Part shown: positions 1 through 13,100 of the stretch, piece after piece
Layout: each line of letters starts with the position of its first letter
Position numbering within the stretch: position 1 is the stretch's first letter
Assembly: GCA_947095535.1 (NCBI GenBank)
Contig: OX352774.1
Span: 236,803,825 to 236,867,824 of the forward strand
Direction: 5' to 3'
Source of the DNA: Poecilobothrus nobilitatus
Taxonomy: Eukaryota; Arthropoda; Insecta; Diptera; Dolichopodidae
DNA: 64,000 nt
Notes under the pieces: generated by a model
The model's input: the letters and a program-made list of their open reading frames with translations, nothing else
Told to the model about the DNA's origin: nothing
The model's database searches: none
Made by a program: the position numbers and the translations under genes

Positions 1-3000
1 ATAATTTTTCCAAAAAATTCATAGAGAATTTTATAAGATATTTCTTTTTGATTAGTATATTATAATGCAAAACTCGATTTGTCGGAAATTGAATTTAATG
101 ATAACATATATACAATATGTTGAAAATCTAAAAAATTGATGCAATTTTTCTATAAACAAGATAAAAATATGTTTCCTCTTCATATACATTTTCATATGAA
201 TTACTTTCATATAGTCTTTTAATTGAAAATTTTCAATGATTTATAAAATATTGATATTAAAATAATATTAAATTATGATGAATTATTACATACTTATTTA
301 ATTTTTTTCCAAGAAAATTTTCTATAAAAATAAACTTTAATTTTTTTTTTTTTTTTTTCACTTTTTTTATATTTGAAAATCAATATTTCATTTTTAATTT
401 TTTAAATAAAATAACATTACTTTCTAATAAATTATTCTTAAAAACGATGGAATTTTTAAAATTTTTGTATTTCTTGTCTAATTTTTCCATAATAATCATT
501 TAATTTTCATTAATTTTCATTATAAATTTTTTCATTAGTAAAATTATTATTGATACAGATATATGTACATAAATACATATGTATTATAAATACATTGAAT
601 TTCGCATCAAAATAAAAACTTGAATTCATTAAAAATCACTTTAAAATGAGATAAAATAAAAAATGTTTTTAATTTGATGTCATGACAATCATGACACTTC
701 AAAATAACAGGAAAATGAAAAACGAGAATATAAAAGATCGAATAACGGTAAAAAATGAGAGTAGATAAAACAAAAACAATTTTAATTTTGCATATATGAT
801 TACTTTCATCATTTATTATTTTACAATATTTTTATAGAGTAAATTTGTTTTTCCTATATTAAAATTAGTGTTGACGTTATATAAAAAAAAAAATTAGTGT
901 AACATATTTAAAATAAAAAAAAAATTTTTTTTTTGTTATTAATACATACAAAAACATCTAAAATTTTAAATTTTAAATTCCAAAACAATAATAACATATA
1001 TACATGCAAGATGGTAACACTGAACCATTATAAGACAAATTAGTGGTTTTTTAAGTTAAAACATAATATAGTCAGTGTCTTTTTGTGGTCATATTGAATT
1101 ATTTGCCCCAATAATTGAGATTAATTGCTTCAATGACAATAAATAATTTATTTAAGAATGTTTAAAAGTTAGTCAAGTTAGATACCTATTTATAATTGTG
1201 TCAAACGTAATGAAAGCATAGAGTCATATCTAAAAAGTATTGTTTCTAAAAACTACTTTCTAGTAATGTTAAAGTTAAATTGTATCAAACAATAATAAGA
1301 TCAATATAAATTTATGATTTCGAATTATGATACTACAATAATTTTCTAATGTTAATTGTATTAAAAATTTGAAGAAAATTTGTGGAAAATAGAATTTTGA
1401 AGCAATGATGTATCAATGTTAAATGAAGATTGCAGTAGGAAGCTGAACTTTTACTATATAGAAAGTTTTAAGGCTGGTTCTCATGAGAAATTTCGTGGAT
1501 ATTATCGCAATTTTAGAACGAGAAAAAAATATTATTACCAATGGGAAAGAGGGAATTTTCTCTTTTACACACATTGTCATTTTTGTATCTTCTGTCTATG
1601 CTCTAACATTTTCGTGGATATTTATTAATAGAAATAAATTATTATTTTTTTCTTTTCCTATAATGTAAATTTTTTACTTCCAAATGTCAGCTCACCAATT
1701 AAACTGTCAAAAACAAACGTTTTTTTTTTTAAATGATTTCTTTTCTTTTTCTGAATAGTTATAAAAGCAGAAATGATTTTATTGTTATTTAAGTTTTTTA
1801 TAGCATAATCTGTAATCTATCTATAATCTACATAATAGTATTTTTACATCGATTTTAATTTTTAATTTTAGAAATACAAATAGAAATACAAATCGGAGTA
1901 AAAACACTATTTTTCAATTAATTTCAAATAAATTTGTTTTTTTGTAATTTTAACATACCTACTTATTTTTTTTTTAACAATTATAAATAGATAAATTATA
2001 GAGTTTTTGTGGTACAACTTTATAAAATCCTGACATTTCCCACAAACTTGATATATGAATATAGTATATACATAATATATACATTCATATATTTACATAT
2101 GTATAGGTATAAAATATTTTTTTTACACAAAATGTCATTGAAAATAATTGACAGATTGATCGACGAATAGGTAATTCAATTAGTCAATCAAGAGAAAACA
2201 AAAAAAATATATATATAAACCAACAAGAACAACAGTAACAACAACAGCAACAATAATAACAATAATAAATAATAATGTAAAATAATAGTTCAAAAACAAA
2301 AAAATTGATTGTTATAATAATAATATAATCATCCCTCTCTTATGCTCTCATTTAAATTGTCAATCTTTATAAATTAATACAACAGTGATTGTCAATCGGT
2401 TTCCTAGCAAAAAAAAAAATAACAATTTTTTTTTTTCACTAATTTACGTTCAAATAATTTTCGCGAAAATTTTTTTTTTTTATTTTTTTGGTAAAAAAAA
2501 AATTTACGATAAAAACCACAAAATACACCTGAGGGAAATGACAAAAAAAAAAAAATTATGTAACTGTTATATTATCAGTATTTTTTTTTTTAATATAGTG
2601 TGCATTTTGTTAAACAATTCGTCTCATTTTTTTTTTTAAAGCTGTCTGAATAATAAAATAATTAAACAAATAATGAAAAACAAGAAAAAAAAAATAAAAA
2701 TAAATGAACAAAATAAACCACCAGGTTAATTAAAAAGGTTTTAGTTAAAGTGACAACGAAACAACAGAAAAAAATTAATTTAAAAGCTTTTTTTTTATAT
2801 TTTTTTTTAAATTTTTTTTTTTTTTAATATATGAAAGGTGAGAATGTGATTCAAATTGGATTTAAATATTATTGAAAATTAATTTGAGTTATTATCGTAA
2901 AAACAAAAAAAAAAAAATAATTGAACAATTATTTAACAATAACAGTAAAATAATTTAATTTGAATGAAAATTTAAGGAAAATTTAAAGAATTTCATTTAA

Positions 3001-3831
3001 GAATAAGAATTACTTTTCAATAACAAAATTTTATGTACCAATAGTGATGACATGTGCCTAATTTTATATAGGGTAACTGAACATTTTTCAAAATTTAGAA
3101 GCACCATCATTATAAGCACTTATTGCAATTACTTTTGGACAAAACTAATTAATTATGAAGTGTTTAAGTCGTCGACTTTAGGATTTTCAGTCAAAAGGTC
3201 TCGTTTGAACCCGAGAAAGAACGCTGTTCAAACTCCAATCAAGTAGTAGATGTTCCACTTACAAAAAAGTTAAAGGGTATCAGTGTATGTATTGATACTA
3301 AATTGGTAAAATATGTAAATAAATATATACTTGAGGGCAAAAATTCCAATTTACAGATAAATAAAAATTTAAACAGGTATGAGTTTTTGGAAAAACAAAC
3401 TGTTAGTTTAAGAGTGAAAGTAAATTTATTTTTTTTTACTTAAAGTCGATTTTCTGTTTCTGTTCTGTAAAATACGTAACGACGATAACGATGACAATTA
3501 CATTATGTAATTCATATTATGAATCAGTTGTTGATCAGTCTTATGTGTTGCATGATGTTGAGATAATAAAAATTCCCAAATTAAATTTTAAATGATAAAA
3601 CCGAAACTAAAACTTTAACTGAAAACAATAGAGTTCAAAATAGTTTTTTAAAGGGATAAATTCAAATTATTCTTTAAAAAAATATGTAAGATATATGTAA
3701 AATCATAAATACACTATTTATTGTTTATATATAATATTTTAAAATTTCATTTCTAGAAATGTATTACAAAATTTTTCGGGAAATTTAAAACAAAAATAAC
3801 TTAATAAAATAAAAAGAATAAATAAAAATGT
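1..3831. other. AT-rich non-coding DNA, no gene seen
   Basis: No open frame here has a credible amino-acid composition. The stretch is poly-A and poly-T tracts, short AT microsatellites, a CAA-rich patch near 2220-2265 and a near-perfect AT palindrome at 2052-2091. The small frames at 1416-1668, 2385-2639 and 3052-3246 are dominated by Phe, Lys and Ile codons produced by the base composition. I see no promoter or splice structure that I could defend. Confidence 0.7.
2052..2091. repeat. AT-rich near-palindrome
   Basis: The left arm beginning TATATGAAT and the right arm ending ATTCATATA are inverted around an ACATAAT centre, giving a roughly 40-bp near-palindrome with one or two mismatches. 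It could be cruciform-prone. It may also be a chance product of the TA-rich background. Confidence 0.5.
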
Positions 3832-3855
3832 ATGTCTCTTAATTAGCATTTGTCA
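3832..3855. repeat. target-site duplication, left copy, of retroposon 3856-4102
   Basis: This 24-bp segment, starting ATGTCTCTTAATTA and ending GCATTTGTCA, recurs at 4103-4135. The right copy is identical except for an extra 9 bp (TCTTAATTA) that duplicates an internal stretch. Duplications of this length are typical of LINE-type target-primed reverse transcription. Confidence 0.8.
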
Positions 3856-4102
3856 TTTTTCCTACCTATCCCCCATGATCCAAATTTCCCAAATCCAATT
3901 TTCCCAATTATCCTTCCCACATCCTTATCCCCAAAACCAAACTGTACATTCGTATTAAAGGTTCCATCCTAAAGTTTGGTTTTAAAAGGGGGGTGGTTTT
4001 GGTTGGTTAAAGTCCAACACTACCCTGAGGAAGCACGTGCAGTTCCTCTTGGTGACTTTCGAGTTTTCCACCAACCCTCGTAAAAGAAAAACAAAAAAAA
4101 AA
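3856..4102 (+). mobile_element. short SINE-like retroposon (family S1), probably 5'-truncated
   Basis: This insertion of about 247 bp is bounded by long direct repeats and ends in an A-rich tail (from about 4081). The 5' part is pyrimidine-rich, with repeated CCTATCCCC/CCAAATTTCCC runs; the 3' part is G-rich and structured. It has no tRNA-like head or Pol III boxes. It is closely similar to 43045-43280, which lies inside a longer retroposon, so it is probably a 5'-truncated copy of that family mobilised by LINE machinery. The 3' part can form an outer stem (3987-3996 with 4068-4078) enclosing a GTTGG/CCAAC hairpin at 4002-4018. The insertion and its boundaries are seen directly; the SINE label is inference. 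Confidence 0.75.
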
Positions 4103-4135
4103 ATGTCTCTTAATTATCTTAATTAGCATTTGTCA
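4103..4135. repeat. target-site duplication, right copy, with 9-bp internal duplication
   Basis: Right-hand partner of 3832-3855. It contains the same sequence plus a tandem TCTTAATTA, which looks like replication slippage after insertion. Confidence 0.75.
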
Positions 4136-4439
4136 ATTTCAATTATTCCTTATATCGGACCATCACTGATCAAAATTATCTCCGTTTTAAAAAAAAACAC
4201 ATGTATTCTTTCAACGGTGTATTCTTTCAAATGTAGCGTTGTTTATATTTATGTTTTAATTTTAATTTTTATGTTTGTGTGATTTGAATTTAATTATTCG
4301 AACTTATATTCGAACTTGGTTTATTATCATTAGTGATTCCAGCATATATCACTTAATTTAATAAAGTTATAATTTAAAATATTATAATTTAAACTTGTTT
4401 AGATAATCAGACTATAATGATACAAGCGGTCTTATAGTG
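4136..4439. other. AT-rich DNA, no gene seen
   Basis: Unremarkable AT-rich sequence between the retroposon and a faint reverse-transcriptase trace. No coding signal was found on either strand. Confidence 0.6.
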
Positions 4440-4454
4440 ACACAAGATATAAAA

Positions 4455-4515
4455 CATTGAACTTAATCCACGAAAAAGCTGACAGGACCTGATGATACTT
4501 ATATGTGAAGGCTAG
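4455..4515 (+). pseudogene. possible decayed non-LTR reverse transcriptase, N-terminal motif
   Basis: In one plus-strand frame this reads ELNPRKS and, after a single frameshift, TGPDDTY. Together these resemble the conserved block LNPRKxxGPDxI near the N-terminus of the reverse transcriptase domain in jockey/R1-type non-LTR retrotransposons. The segment is slightly more GC-rich than its surroundings, and the neighbouring bases up to 4700 (purine-rich after 4640) show no further recognisable RT blocks. The open frame on the opposite strand at 4432-4617 matches nothing I know and is probably a shadow. A dozen residues across a frameshift is weak evidence, so chance similarity is possible. Confidence 0.3.
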
Positions 4516-4620
4516 AGGCAACCTGGATGTGGAAAAAACAAAGAACGTTCTGAAACTAAACAGTATATAGATCTTAGACTCTATACTGGAATTAGCATAC
4601 ACCAAAAAAATAATCAAAGT

Positions 4621-7600
4621 CGATACGGAAATGTGTAGAGGTTGAGGAAGGGGAAGAAGAAGAGGGTATTTTTAACACTTCATGCAAACAAATTATTTTT
4701 GATCGGTATCTAAAGATTCTTAATAAACCAAATATAAATTATTTTATGAAAATAGATAATGTTCAGTCCAATTAACATTACAGCAATTAAACACTAACCT
4801 CTTTATTCTCACATTTATGTTTGATTTTAAATCTGCTTTTCAGTTTGATTTAAACAGTTTAAATTTATTGGCTTCAGAAAAGATGATTATAGAAAAGTGT
4901 TTTAATACAAAATAATCATATAATTGAACCACATTGCAGGAATTCAATTAAAGAGTAAATGCTGGTCCAATATTACAACATTTTTTTTATTATCAATAAA
5001 AAATATTTATAAATTACAAATAAAAACTTGTACGAATTTAAACGTTCTGTACTCACACAATATAAAATTGAATATCAGATTTTATTCAATATTAGAATTT
5101 ACATTTATTATTACATCTCTTAACACCTTCTTCAATTTTAATTTGGTATATTAATCACGGTATACTTACAACATTTTATGTTTACTTACATATATATGTA
5201 CTTAAAAGTATATAAAATCATATAAAAAAAAAAATCTCCTATTATATCCTTTCAATCTCTCAAACTCGTTTTTTTTTAGAATATTTACTTATCATATTTA
5301 CACCATAATTTTAACAACTTTTAAATCAATTTTTAAATTTCCCTTATTTCAAATTTTCAAATTATTTAAATTTTTTTTTAATCTGTTTTTCCCCAAAGTC
5401 CCTATTTTTCAATCTTGTTTACACATTCAAAAAAAAACAAAAAAGAAAAGTTCTTTAAATAATCAGACCAGATCAACATTGATATAAATCTGTTTTAGTT
5501 ATCCTGTTACATATTCATGGGCCGAAAGGTAATCCTCTGTAATATTTTTCTTGTTTTTTATTTTTATTTTCTTTTTGTTTTTTTTTTTTTTTTTTTTAAC
5601 ACAAGTGTTAAATACATTATGTGCTCTACAAAACCAATATTAAAATGAAGCATACTAAATGGATATAGACTACTGTTACTGTTAACTTCTACTGTTGATG
5701 ATATGATGAAATTTAAAAAATTTACAACAACAACAACAACAACAAAAATAAAAAATTACAAAAAACAATCGGAAAAAAATCTTTAATAGTATATATTCTA
5801 AAGTAAAAAAAGAAAAAAAAACTAACCATACATAAATTGGTAGTTTATTTGGTAGTTAACATGCCCAATATACATATATACATATACATTCAACATAATG
5901 CAACGTTTGGAATGAATATGAATAGATGGGATAAATAAATAGATGGATGCTTAGATGAAATGAATAAGCACCCATAAAAAGGTTCATCATCATTCATCTC
6001 TTTCTGTATGTAATTACATCAACACAACTTTTGAATACTTATATATAATACTTATATTATATTTTTATTTATTTTTTTTTTTTTTATATTGTTGTTACTA
6101 TTGTATAATATGCTTTACTCATATCATCATCATATCTGGATGTTGTTCATCAGAAGTTGTGTAAAAAATAAAAAAAATTAAACATTTTGCGATAACAAAT
6201 CTAGAGATTTACATCTAAAGAAAAAAATAAAAATAAAATAAAAAAAAAAAACAGTAAAAAACAAAACATAAAAAATATGGAGTACTGTTTTGGATACTGA
6301 CTGACTGAATGCTGTTTATCGTTTTTAGAAAGAATATAACAAATAATAAAAACAAAACATAAGGATCAAAAACAGGACTTACTGTTTGTTTAACAAATAA
6401 TGCGGTTTAACTAAGAGCCAATCATCAGAGAAACCTTATTTGCATTTTTTTTTTTATTACTTATTATAAACAATCAGTACATATAGAAGATGAAATCAAG
6501 AATGATAAAGCAAAATGTTAAAAAAAAAAAAATAAAAAAAAAACAAAAAAAAAAATGGTAGATGAGTTCAATATGATGATGAAAAAAGTTTTTCAACATG
6601 TTAAAGTTAAATTTTTTTTTGTTTTTGTTTTTTTTTTTGTTTTTGGGTAATTCAATAAATACTTTGGTCAGTAATCGGTTTAGCATATTATATATGTACA
6701 TACATAAGAAAAATCAGTTTATCAAGTTCATCAACTTTGTTTATTTGTTTTTGAATTTTTTGTTTTTTTTTTCTTTTTTTTTGCTTCTTTTGACTTTTTT
6801 TGTTTATGTTGCTGATGTTTATTCTCTCCAAAATTTAAATATTCTTACAATGCACACAGAAAAATGAAACAAATTTTTGAAATGAATGATGAAAGAAACA
6901 AAAATCATTCCAATCTGTTAGTTTTATTAGATATTAGTTGGTTGTATATTTTTGTTCATCAATATTGTTTTTGTAAATATTATTATGCAACATTCGAAAG
7001 GATTTGTGTTTTTTTTTTTTTTTTGTTTTTTTTAGTATTCATAGTCATACTTTTAGATATCAAGAGATAATACAAATTTATATGAAAATTTTTTTTTTTA
7101 AATTAAAAAAAATATAATTCATAAGTTCATCATTAACAAAATTGTGAATGACAGTAATAATGATGATAATGATAGTAATGAGTGAACCTATTATATGTTC
7201 TGTCTCACTCTTACTTAGAATTTAAATTATTATTTTAGAAAAAAATTTTAAATGATTTTTAAATGGTTTTAAATAAAAGGATAGTTGAAAATTCTTTGAT
7301 TTATTGGACATGTGTAATAGTAATTGTAAGGATGTTAACTGTTTGTTTAAATTTTTTCATTTGAAGTATAATATTTTTCTATTTAATTGTTTTTGAATTT
7401 TTTATGATAAAAATGAAAGAGAATGAAAGGACAGGAAAAATGGAAAAGTTGAAATAGAAATTGTTTTATTTAATTTGATGAAAATAAATAAAAAAAAAAA
7501 AATTGTAATAAACTGTAATTAGTTTAAAACAAAAACTTATCATTAGATAATTATATTATGAAGAGGACATAATTGAAGACAATGTAGATAATTATAATTT

Positions 7601-8396
7601 GTTTGATGAAGTAAGGATATTATGTTAAAAAGGATTAGTTGTTTTGCTACTTTTTAAATAAATAAATTAAAAAGATTTTAAATTTGGAAATTTATATTAG
7701 GTATATCTGAATGATACTCAGAATATTTGAATTATTTCAACAAAAGAATTATATTTCAAAAGTTGAAAAATTTTATTAAATATAAGTTTATCCCAATTCT
7801 TCACGGCTCTTACTACATTCTACATACTGTTTTATGTATATTATAATATATATTTATAGCTATTACTATTTAACTAGTATTTAGTAGACTTTAATAACTA
7901 ACTACTGTTATATTATATAATTGATATTGTACTAATTTTAATAAGTAGCGTGTTTAATAACATTGAGTCAGTATATAGAACAGATTCAATTATCAGAAGA
8001 TTATCAGTTATAGATATTAAACTGCATTATACTTTAAGATTTATTTTGTATATTTTTTATTGGAAACTTGGAACAGTTACAAGTATTTGCCCAAGTTACA
8101 AGTATTTAAAAATATAGAGAATATTCAGTTTTTGACCTCTTACAGATCTTAGACGAGGGGCGACCCAAAAATATTTCCTGAAATGACTCATACTGATTTC
8201 GAAAGAACTAACTCCTCTCAAACTTCTACGTTAAACCGTTTGAAAAATAGAAGCGGTCCAAATTTAAAATTTAATATTAAAATACCGCATGGCAAAGCCA
8301 AATACATATTTATTTTATATATATTTATAAAACTTATAAAACCAGCTATCGTTTGGCATTTCTAAATTGAAAATATGCCTTATAGAACGTGTGTTA
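4621..8396. other. AT-rich low-complexity DNA, no gene seen
   Basis: Dominated by poly-T (for example 5576-5597 and 6767-6782), poly-A and CAA repeats (5726-5745). The frames at 6474-7070 are poly-Phe/poly-Lys translations of homopolymers. No exon-like, RNA-gene or transposon-end structure was recognised. Confidence 0.65.
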
Positions 8397-8565
8397 TAAC
8401 AATTTAAAATTAGGGCTTTTTCGTACTTTGTAGGGCCGTAGTTTCGTAATGGGTAGGGCTACCGAGCTCCACAAAATTAGTTTTTTGGCGATGTCTATGC
8501 ATCAAATTTCATCGCTATATTTCAAACGGTGTAGAAGTTTGGTAAATACCAAGACAAAATTAAAA
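8397..8565 (+). repeat. dispersed repeat family P, copy 1 (degenerate)
   Basis: Contains CCACAAAATTAGTTTTTT followed about 45 bp later by AAACGGTGTAGAAGTTT and GGTAAA. The same two blocks at the same spacing occur at 41810-41900, and the second block recurs at 10109-10140 and, inverted, at 38890-38930. It is richer in G and C (TAGGGCCGT, GGGTAGGGCTACCGAGC) than the surroundings. There is no coding potential; it is probably a fragment of a mobile element common in this genome. Ends are uncertain. Confidence 0.55.
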
Positions 8566-9959
8566 TTTTAAAAATATTTAAAAATGGAAATTTTTAAATT
8601 TCAAAACAGACAAGAAAACTAAAACAACAATTTATTTTCAAACATTAATAAAATTAAAAATACTTATAGTTATGAAATCAAAATTAAGGCAAAAAAAGAA
8701 AGGAAATCTAATTCTTCTTTCATATTCGTTCCTTCTCTTTTGCTTTTTCTTAGTGACTGAAAAGGAAAAAAATAAAACTAAAAAAAAACTGACTGTTTTT
8801 TTTTTTTTTTCTTAATATGAATTGCTGTGAAAGTTCACCACTTCTACAAAATGAAACAACTTGTTGATTATTGTGTTAAACGAGGGGGCGCAAGAAATAT
8901 CATTCCATCCACCACCTAAAAAAAACAGATTTGCACAAAAAAAAAACAGAATAAAAATTGAATGTTATTAGCACCAACACGAATAACAAAAAACCAAAAA
9001 AAAATGTTTGAGTACAATAGAGATAGCACTACAGCAGAAAGAGAAAGTAAGTACAAAAAAAAAAAAAACTGGCAAAGTCAATGTAAATATTAAAGTCTCC
9101 GTCTGGTAAATATGAAGTTGGGGTGAAATTCAATAACATTTTCGGAAAAAAATAAAAATTCTACAAGTGAATGGGGAAAAGGGTGATAAGAAGTGTAGGA
9201 AAAAAATAAACCATATTGTAAAGTGGTGAAAATATTTTTGCACAAACAACAAAAAAAACATTAATCTGGCATTCATATGATTCTTTAATTTCTCTTTTTT
9301 TATCTACATTTTGTTTTTAGAAAATGTTTTTGTCTTTTTCTTTCTTGAGTTTTTTTTTTCAAATAGTTGTCCTGCTTGCTTTATTTTTTATTCTGTTTCC
9401 ATTAAAAGGATTTTTTTTTTTTTATTTTGTAAAAGTTGATGACCTTTAAAGCTGTGAACTGAATCTATATTGTATAAATTTTTAGAACAAGTGATTTACT
9501 TCCGTTTTAATGCAGTGGTTCAACATAAGCATGAAGTAAAAAATAGTAGTGTGAGATGGTTTCAAATATATATTTTATAATAATAAGACACTTTAAAGGG
9601 ATTGCAAAAAATAAAACAATCCAAGTATGTAAAATCAAAAGCTTCTAAAAATGCACATTTGAGACGAAAATTTTTAGTTTCTCTAGAATTTTCTATACAA
9701 GAAAAAATTGAATAAAATCATTAGACACTTTCTTCCCTTGTAGCTCTTGTAAAAATATAATAGCTCTAAAACAGGGGAAGGTACAAAAAAAAAATGTTTA
9801 ATGTAACTACTTTTGATTCTGATCGATTTTTCTGTTTTAAAATTTCAAAGTATAAACTATAAATATAAATTCGCCTCCGATAATTTAAATACTGATTTGC
9901 AAAAAATGGTATATTGTCCAAAAAACTGATCCTGTTTTTTGTCGTTTTTAGATTGAAGA
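8566..9959. other. AT-rich low-complexity DNA, no gene seen
   Basis: Poly-A/poly-T rich. A brief GC patch at 8880-8895 (CGAGGGGGCGC) has no recognisable context. Nothing supportable as a gene. Confidence 0.6.
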
Positions 9960-10190
9960 TAACCTAAGGCGTGAGTAGAGATATACCTACTTTTAAAAAT
10001 TTTGTAACTTTGTCTCATGATGGATGGTAAATAAAAAAGTTCAACACTATTAATTTTTTTTATGATACCTATCTATGGTCACAGTTTCATTCTTCTATCT
10101 TCCATCTTAAAGGTGTAGAAATTTTGTAAATAGACGAACGGGCGGATGGACGCACAACAGACTGAAACTAATAAGTACATTTTGAAAATT
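9960..10190 (+). repeat. dispersed repeat family P, copy 2
   Basis: The segment 10105-10160 carries CTTAAAGGTGTAGAAATTTT, then a GTAAATAGACGAACGGGCGG block, then AGACTGAAACTAATAAG and TACATTTTGAAAA. The last two blocks match, on the reverse strand, the sequence at 33675-33715, which defines the downstream side of the family. The small minus-strand frame at 10079-10267 lies inside the repeat and is not credible as a gene. Confidence 0.6.
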
Positions 10191-13100
10191 TTTTTGAAAA
10201 ATAAAAAAATATTAATAATCTCGTTAACAATCTGACAAACTAAAATTAAAAACCATTTTATATTCATAAGATATAAAATATATATATGTACACATAATCA
10301 TGTTGTATATATATATAATAAAATCCCGTTATAAAGAAGTGAACATATAAGGAAATTCCGTTACAAAAGTAAATACCGCTAAAGAAAAATTTAAAAAGAG
10401 AAGAAAAAGAAAGCAACATTTAAAGTGGTAAAGAAAAAACAAAATGTGGAGACGAACAGTTTTATGTAACGGTAGTTTTTTTATTCTTCATCCTTCGAAT
10501 GAATTAATGTTGAAAAAAAATGCTTTTTTAAGCTTTTATACCGTTATAACGTTCTTTATTTTCCATTTTTTTTGTTTTTTTTTTATTATTGTAAGAAAAT
10601 ATGTGAGTGTTGGCAAGAAAGAAAAATCAAAAAGGAAAGAAGAAAAACTAGAAGGAAATTTTCGACACAATTTTTTTTTTACTTTATTTTTTTTTTACAT
10701 TTAAACTCTAGCCATAGACCCAGACGCCCTTGGATCTGTCTTTTCACATAAAAAAAAATTTTGTTCGTTTTGTTTTTATGAAAAAAAGGTTAATAGAGTG
10801 AGTGAGTAGATGATTTACTGAAAATTTCCTTTTTATTATTTTTGTAATTTTTTTTTTTTTTTGATTTTTCTTTTCTGTTTTTTTCCTTCAACTTCAGTGT
10901 TTTTCTTTTTATACGCGAAAATATTAACTCCCATGAGTTTGTGTTTTAGGTAATGGAATAAAAAAACTAGGATGGAATTTTATGTTTGATTTTTCTATTT
11001 GTATGTAGAAAGAAAAAATCGAAATCAAGAGAAAATACACTTATTCGCAAAATATTTGAAGCAGAAATACTTTATAGAGAATCTTAGCGATAACCAAGAA
11101 TCTAATCGATTTTCGACATGTAGTGAGCTGTAAATTTATAATCGAACTCAAACAGGCCTGAAGTTAACTGTAATAAGATAGGGGACTAAAATGTTAAGTT
11201 ATATGCGTGTTATGTGAACAATAGATTTTGAAATTCTTTATGTCATAATTTAATTAAACGTCATTAATAATGATGGGCAATGTGAATTTCCAATGAAAGT
11301 GAAAATAGATATACATATTTTGTATAAAAATCAACTCAGTAAAAATATTGACCATTGCTCCCAATAATTCGTCTACAAGTGTATATTAACTGTTTTCAAC
11401 TTTTACTTTTTTATCAGATGGAGTTTTTAAGGATTTGTTTTCTCCTCTTTAGTGAAATTTAGAAAAAAAATATTTAGGTTGAATTTAAAGCTTTCTAATA
11501 TTATAAAATATTATATAAAATATATTATATACATATATAAGTATATAAGATGAGTTACAATCTAATTGAATTGATTTAAAAAGATTTAAGGTCTGAGACT
11601 AGAATGAAAAAGAAAAAAACAAACAAAAAAGAAAAACGTATATTTAAAAAGTTAAAAAATAAAAATGATGTTAAAACTTTATTTTTCCTTATTTAGTCCA
11701 AGGTCAAGTTTATTTTTAAAGATATAATGTATATATTATAAAAGTTTCATTTACTTACTAGATTTTTTTATTAAATTTTTATTATTGTATGCACGTATAT
11801 AAGTTTTACATACAAAGAAAAACTAATAAATAAAATTTTTTTGTATGAGAAAATTAAATGTTAATGCTTTAAATTTAATAATAATTTTGTTGTAAAACTT
11901 TGTTTTCAATTTTAAAACTCATTTAAGACAAAAAAAAAAAAGTTTTAAAGTCATATTGAAACACATAATTCCATTCTTCGTCTATTGCATAATTTAAGGC
12001 TCTGATAACATTTTAATTTAAAACTATTATTAACTGTTTAAATTAAAACTATATATTTTAAACTGTTAATGTTTTGCTTCATTTTGATATCTGCTTGTCT
12101 TCATTTTAGGGTTCTGTTAAAGTTAAAAATAAAGAAAAATTCCATTTTAAAATAAATATAAAGTTATATAAATTTGGTTCTAGTTACTTTTGTCACTAAC
12201 ATTAAATCATAAAAAATAGGAACGGACATATGAAAAATCATATAATGTATGTAAGTGTCTTCACCTTAAAACAAGTAAAGTTTTTTACTTCTTTTTTTAA
12301 AAAAAAAAAAATTATAATATAATAATGCAGGATATTTCCGATTGTAAAATTTCATTTTTAGATTCAAATTTTATTGTGATTAAATAATATTTTCGGTCAA
12401 TCAAATGTTACATAAATAAATTCATATTTTAATTTCTGAATATAACTGAATTGGATTTAATAATTTGTTTTTTCATTAAAAGATATTATTTCACCATATT
12501 AAAATTTAAATTTACCCTTATTTTTTTCGACTACACAAACCTAAATATCTAATCTTAATTATCATAAACACAAAAAAAATCCTTTTTAGAAAACAAAATA
12601 CAATTAAATCTTAAGTATCTATTGTATAAATATCTTTTCTGTTAGTACCCTCCTTGATGAATCATTTGTAATTACAATTTGGAACATAATATCATAAGAA
12701 ACTATATTTGACCATTATAACCAAAAAAAGTTTTCCATTTTCTCTTTATGATTTTGGAACTTTGGAAACAAATGATATCTGATCTGATCTTGATCTCAGT
12801 TTAAAGAACGATTTATTAACTTTTGAAGTATAGATAATTCTTTTTTTTGATTTAATATCAATATATTTATTTTAAATAAAACATTTAGTTGAAGAAAAAA
12901 TAACAGAACTAATCTTTTAATTAATAGTAAAAGTGAAGAGAGTAATAAATTTCTTTTAGTCAAATAAAAAAATAAAAATTAAATTTATTATATATTATCT
13001 AAATCATATACTTTTTCTCTGTATCTGCATTTTTCTTTTTAAACGTGTAATTTAAATTTTTTGTTTTTTTTTACTTTGTTTCCTTCAAAATAAAAATTCT

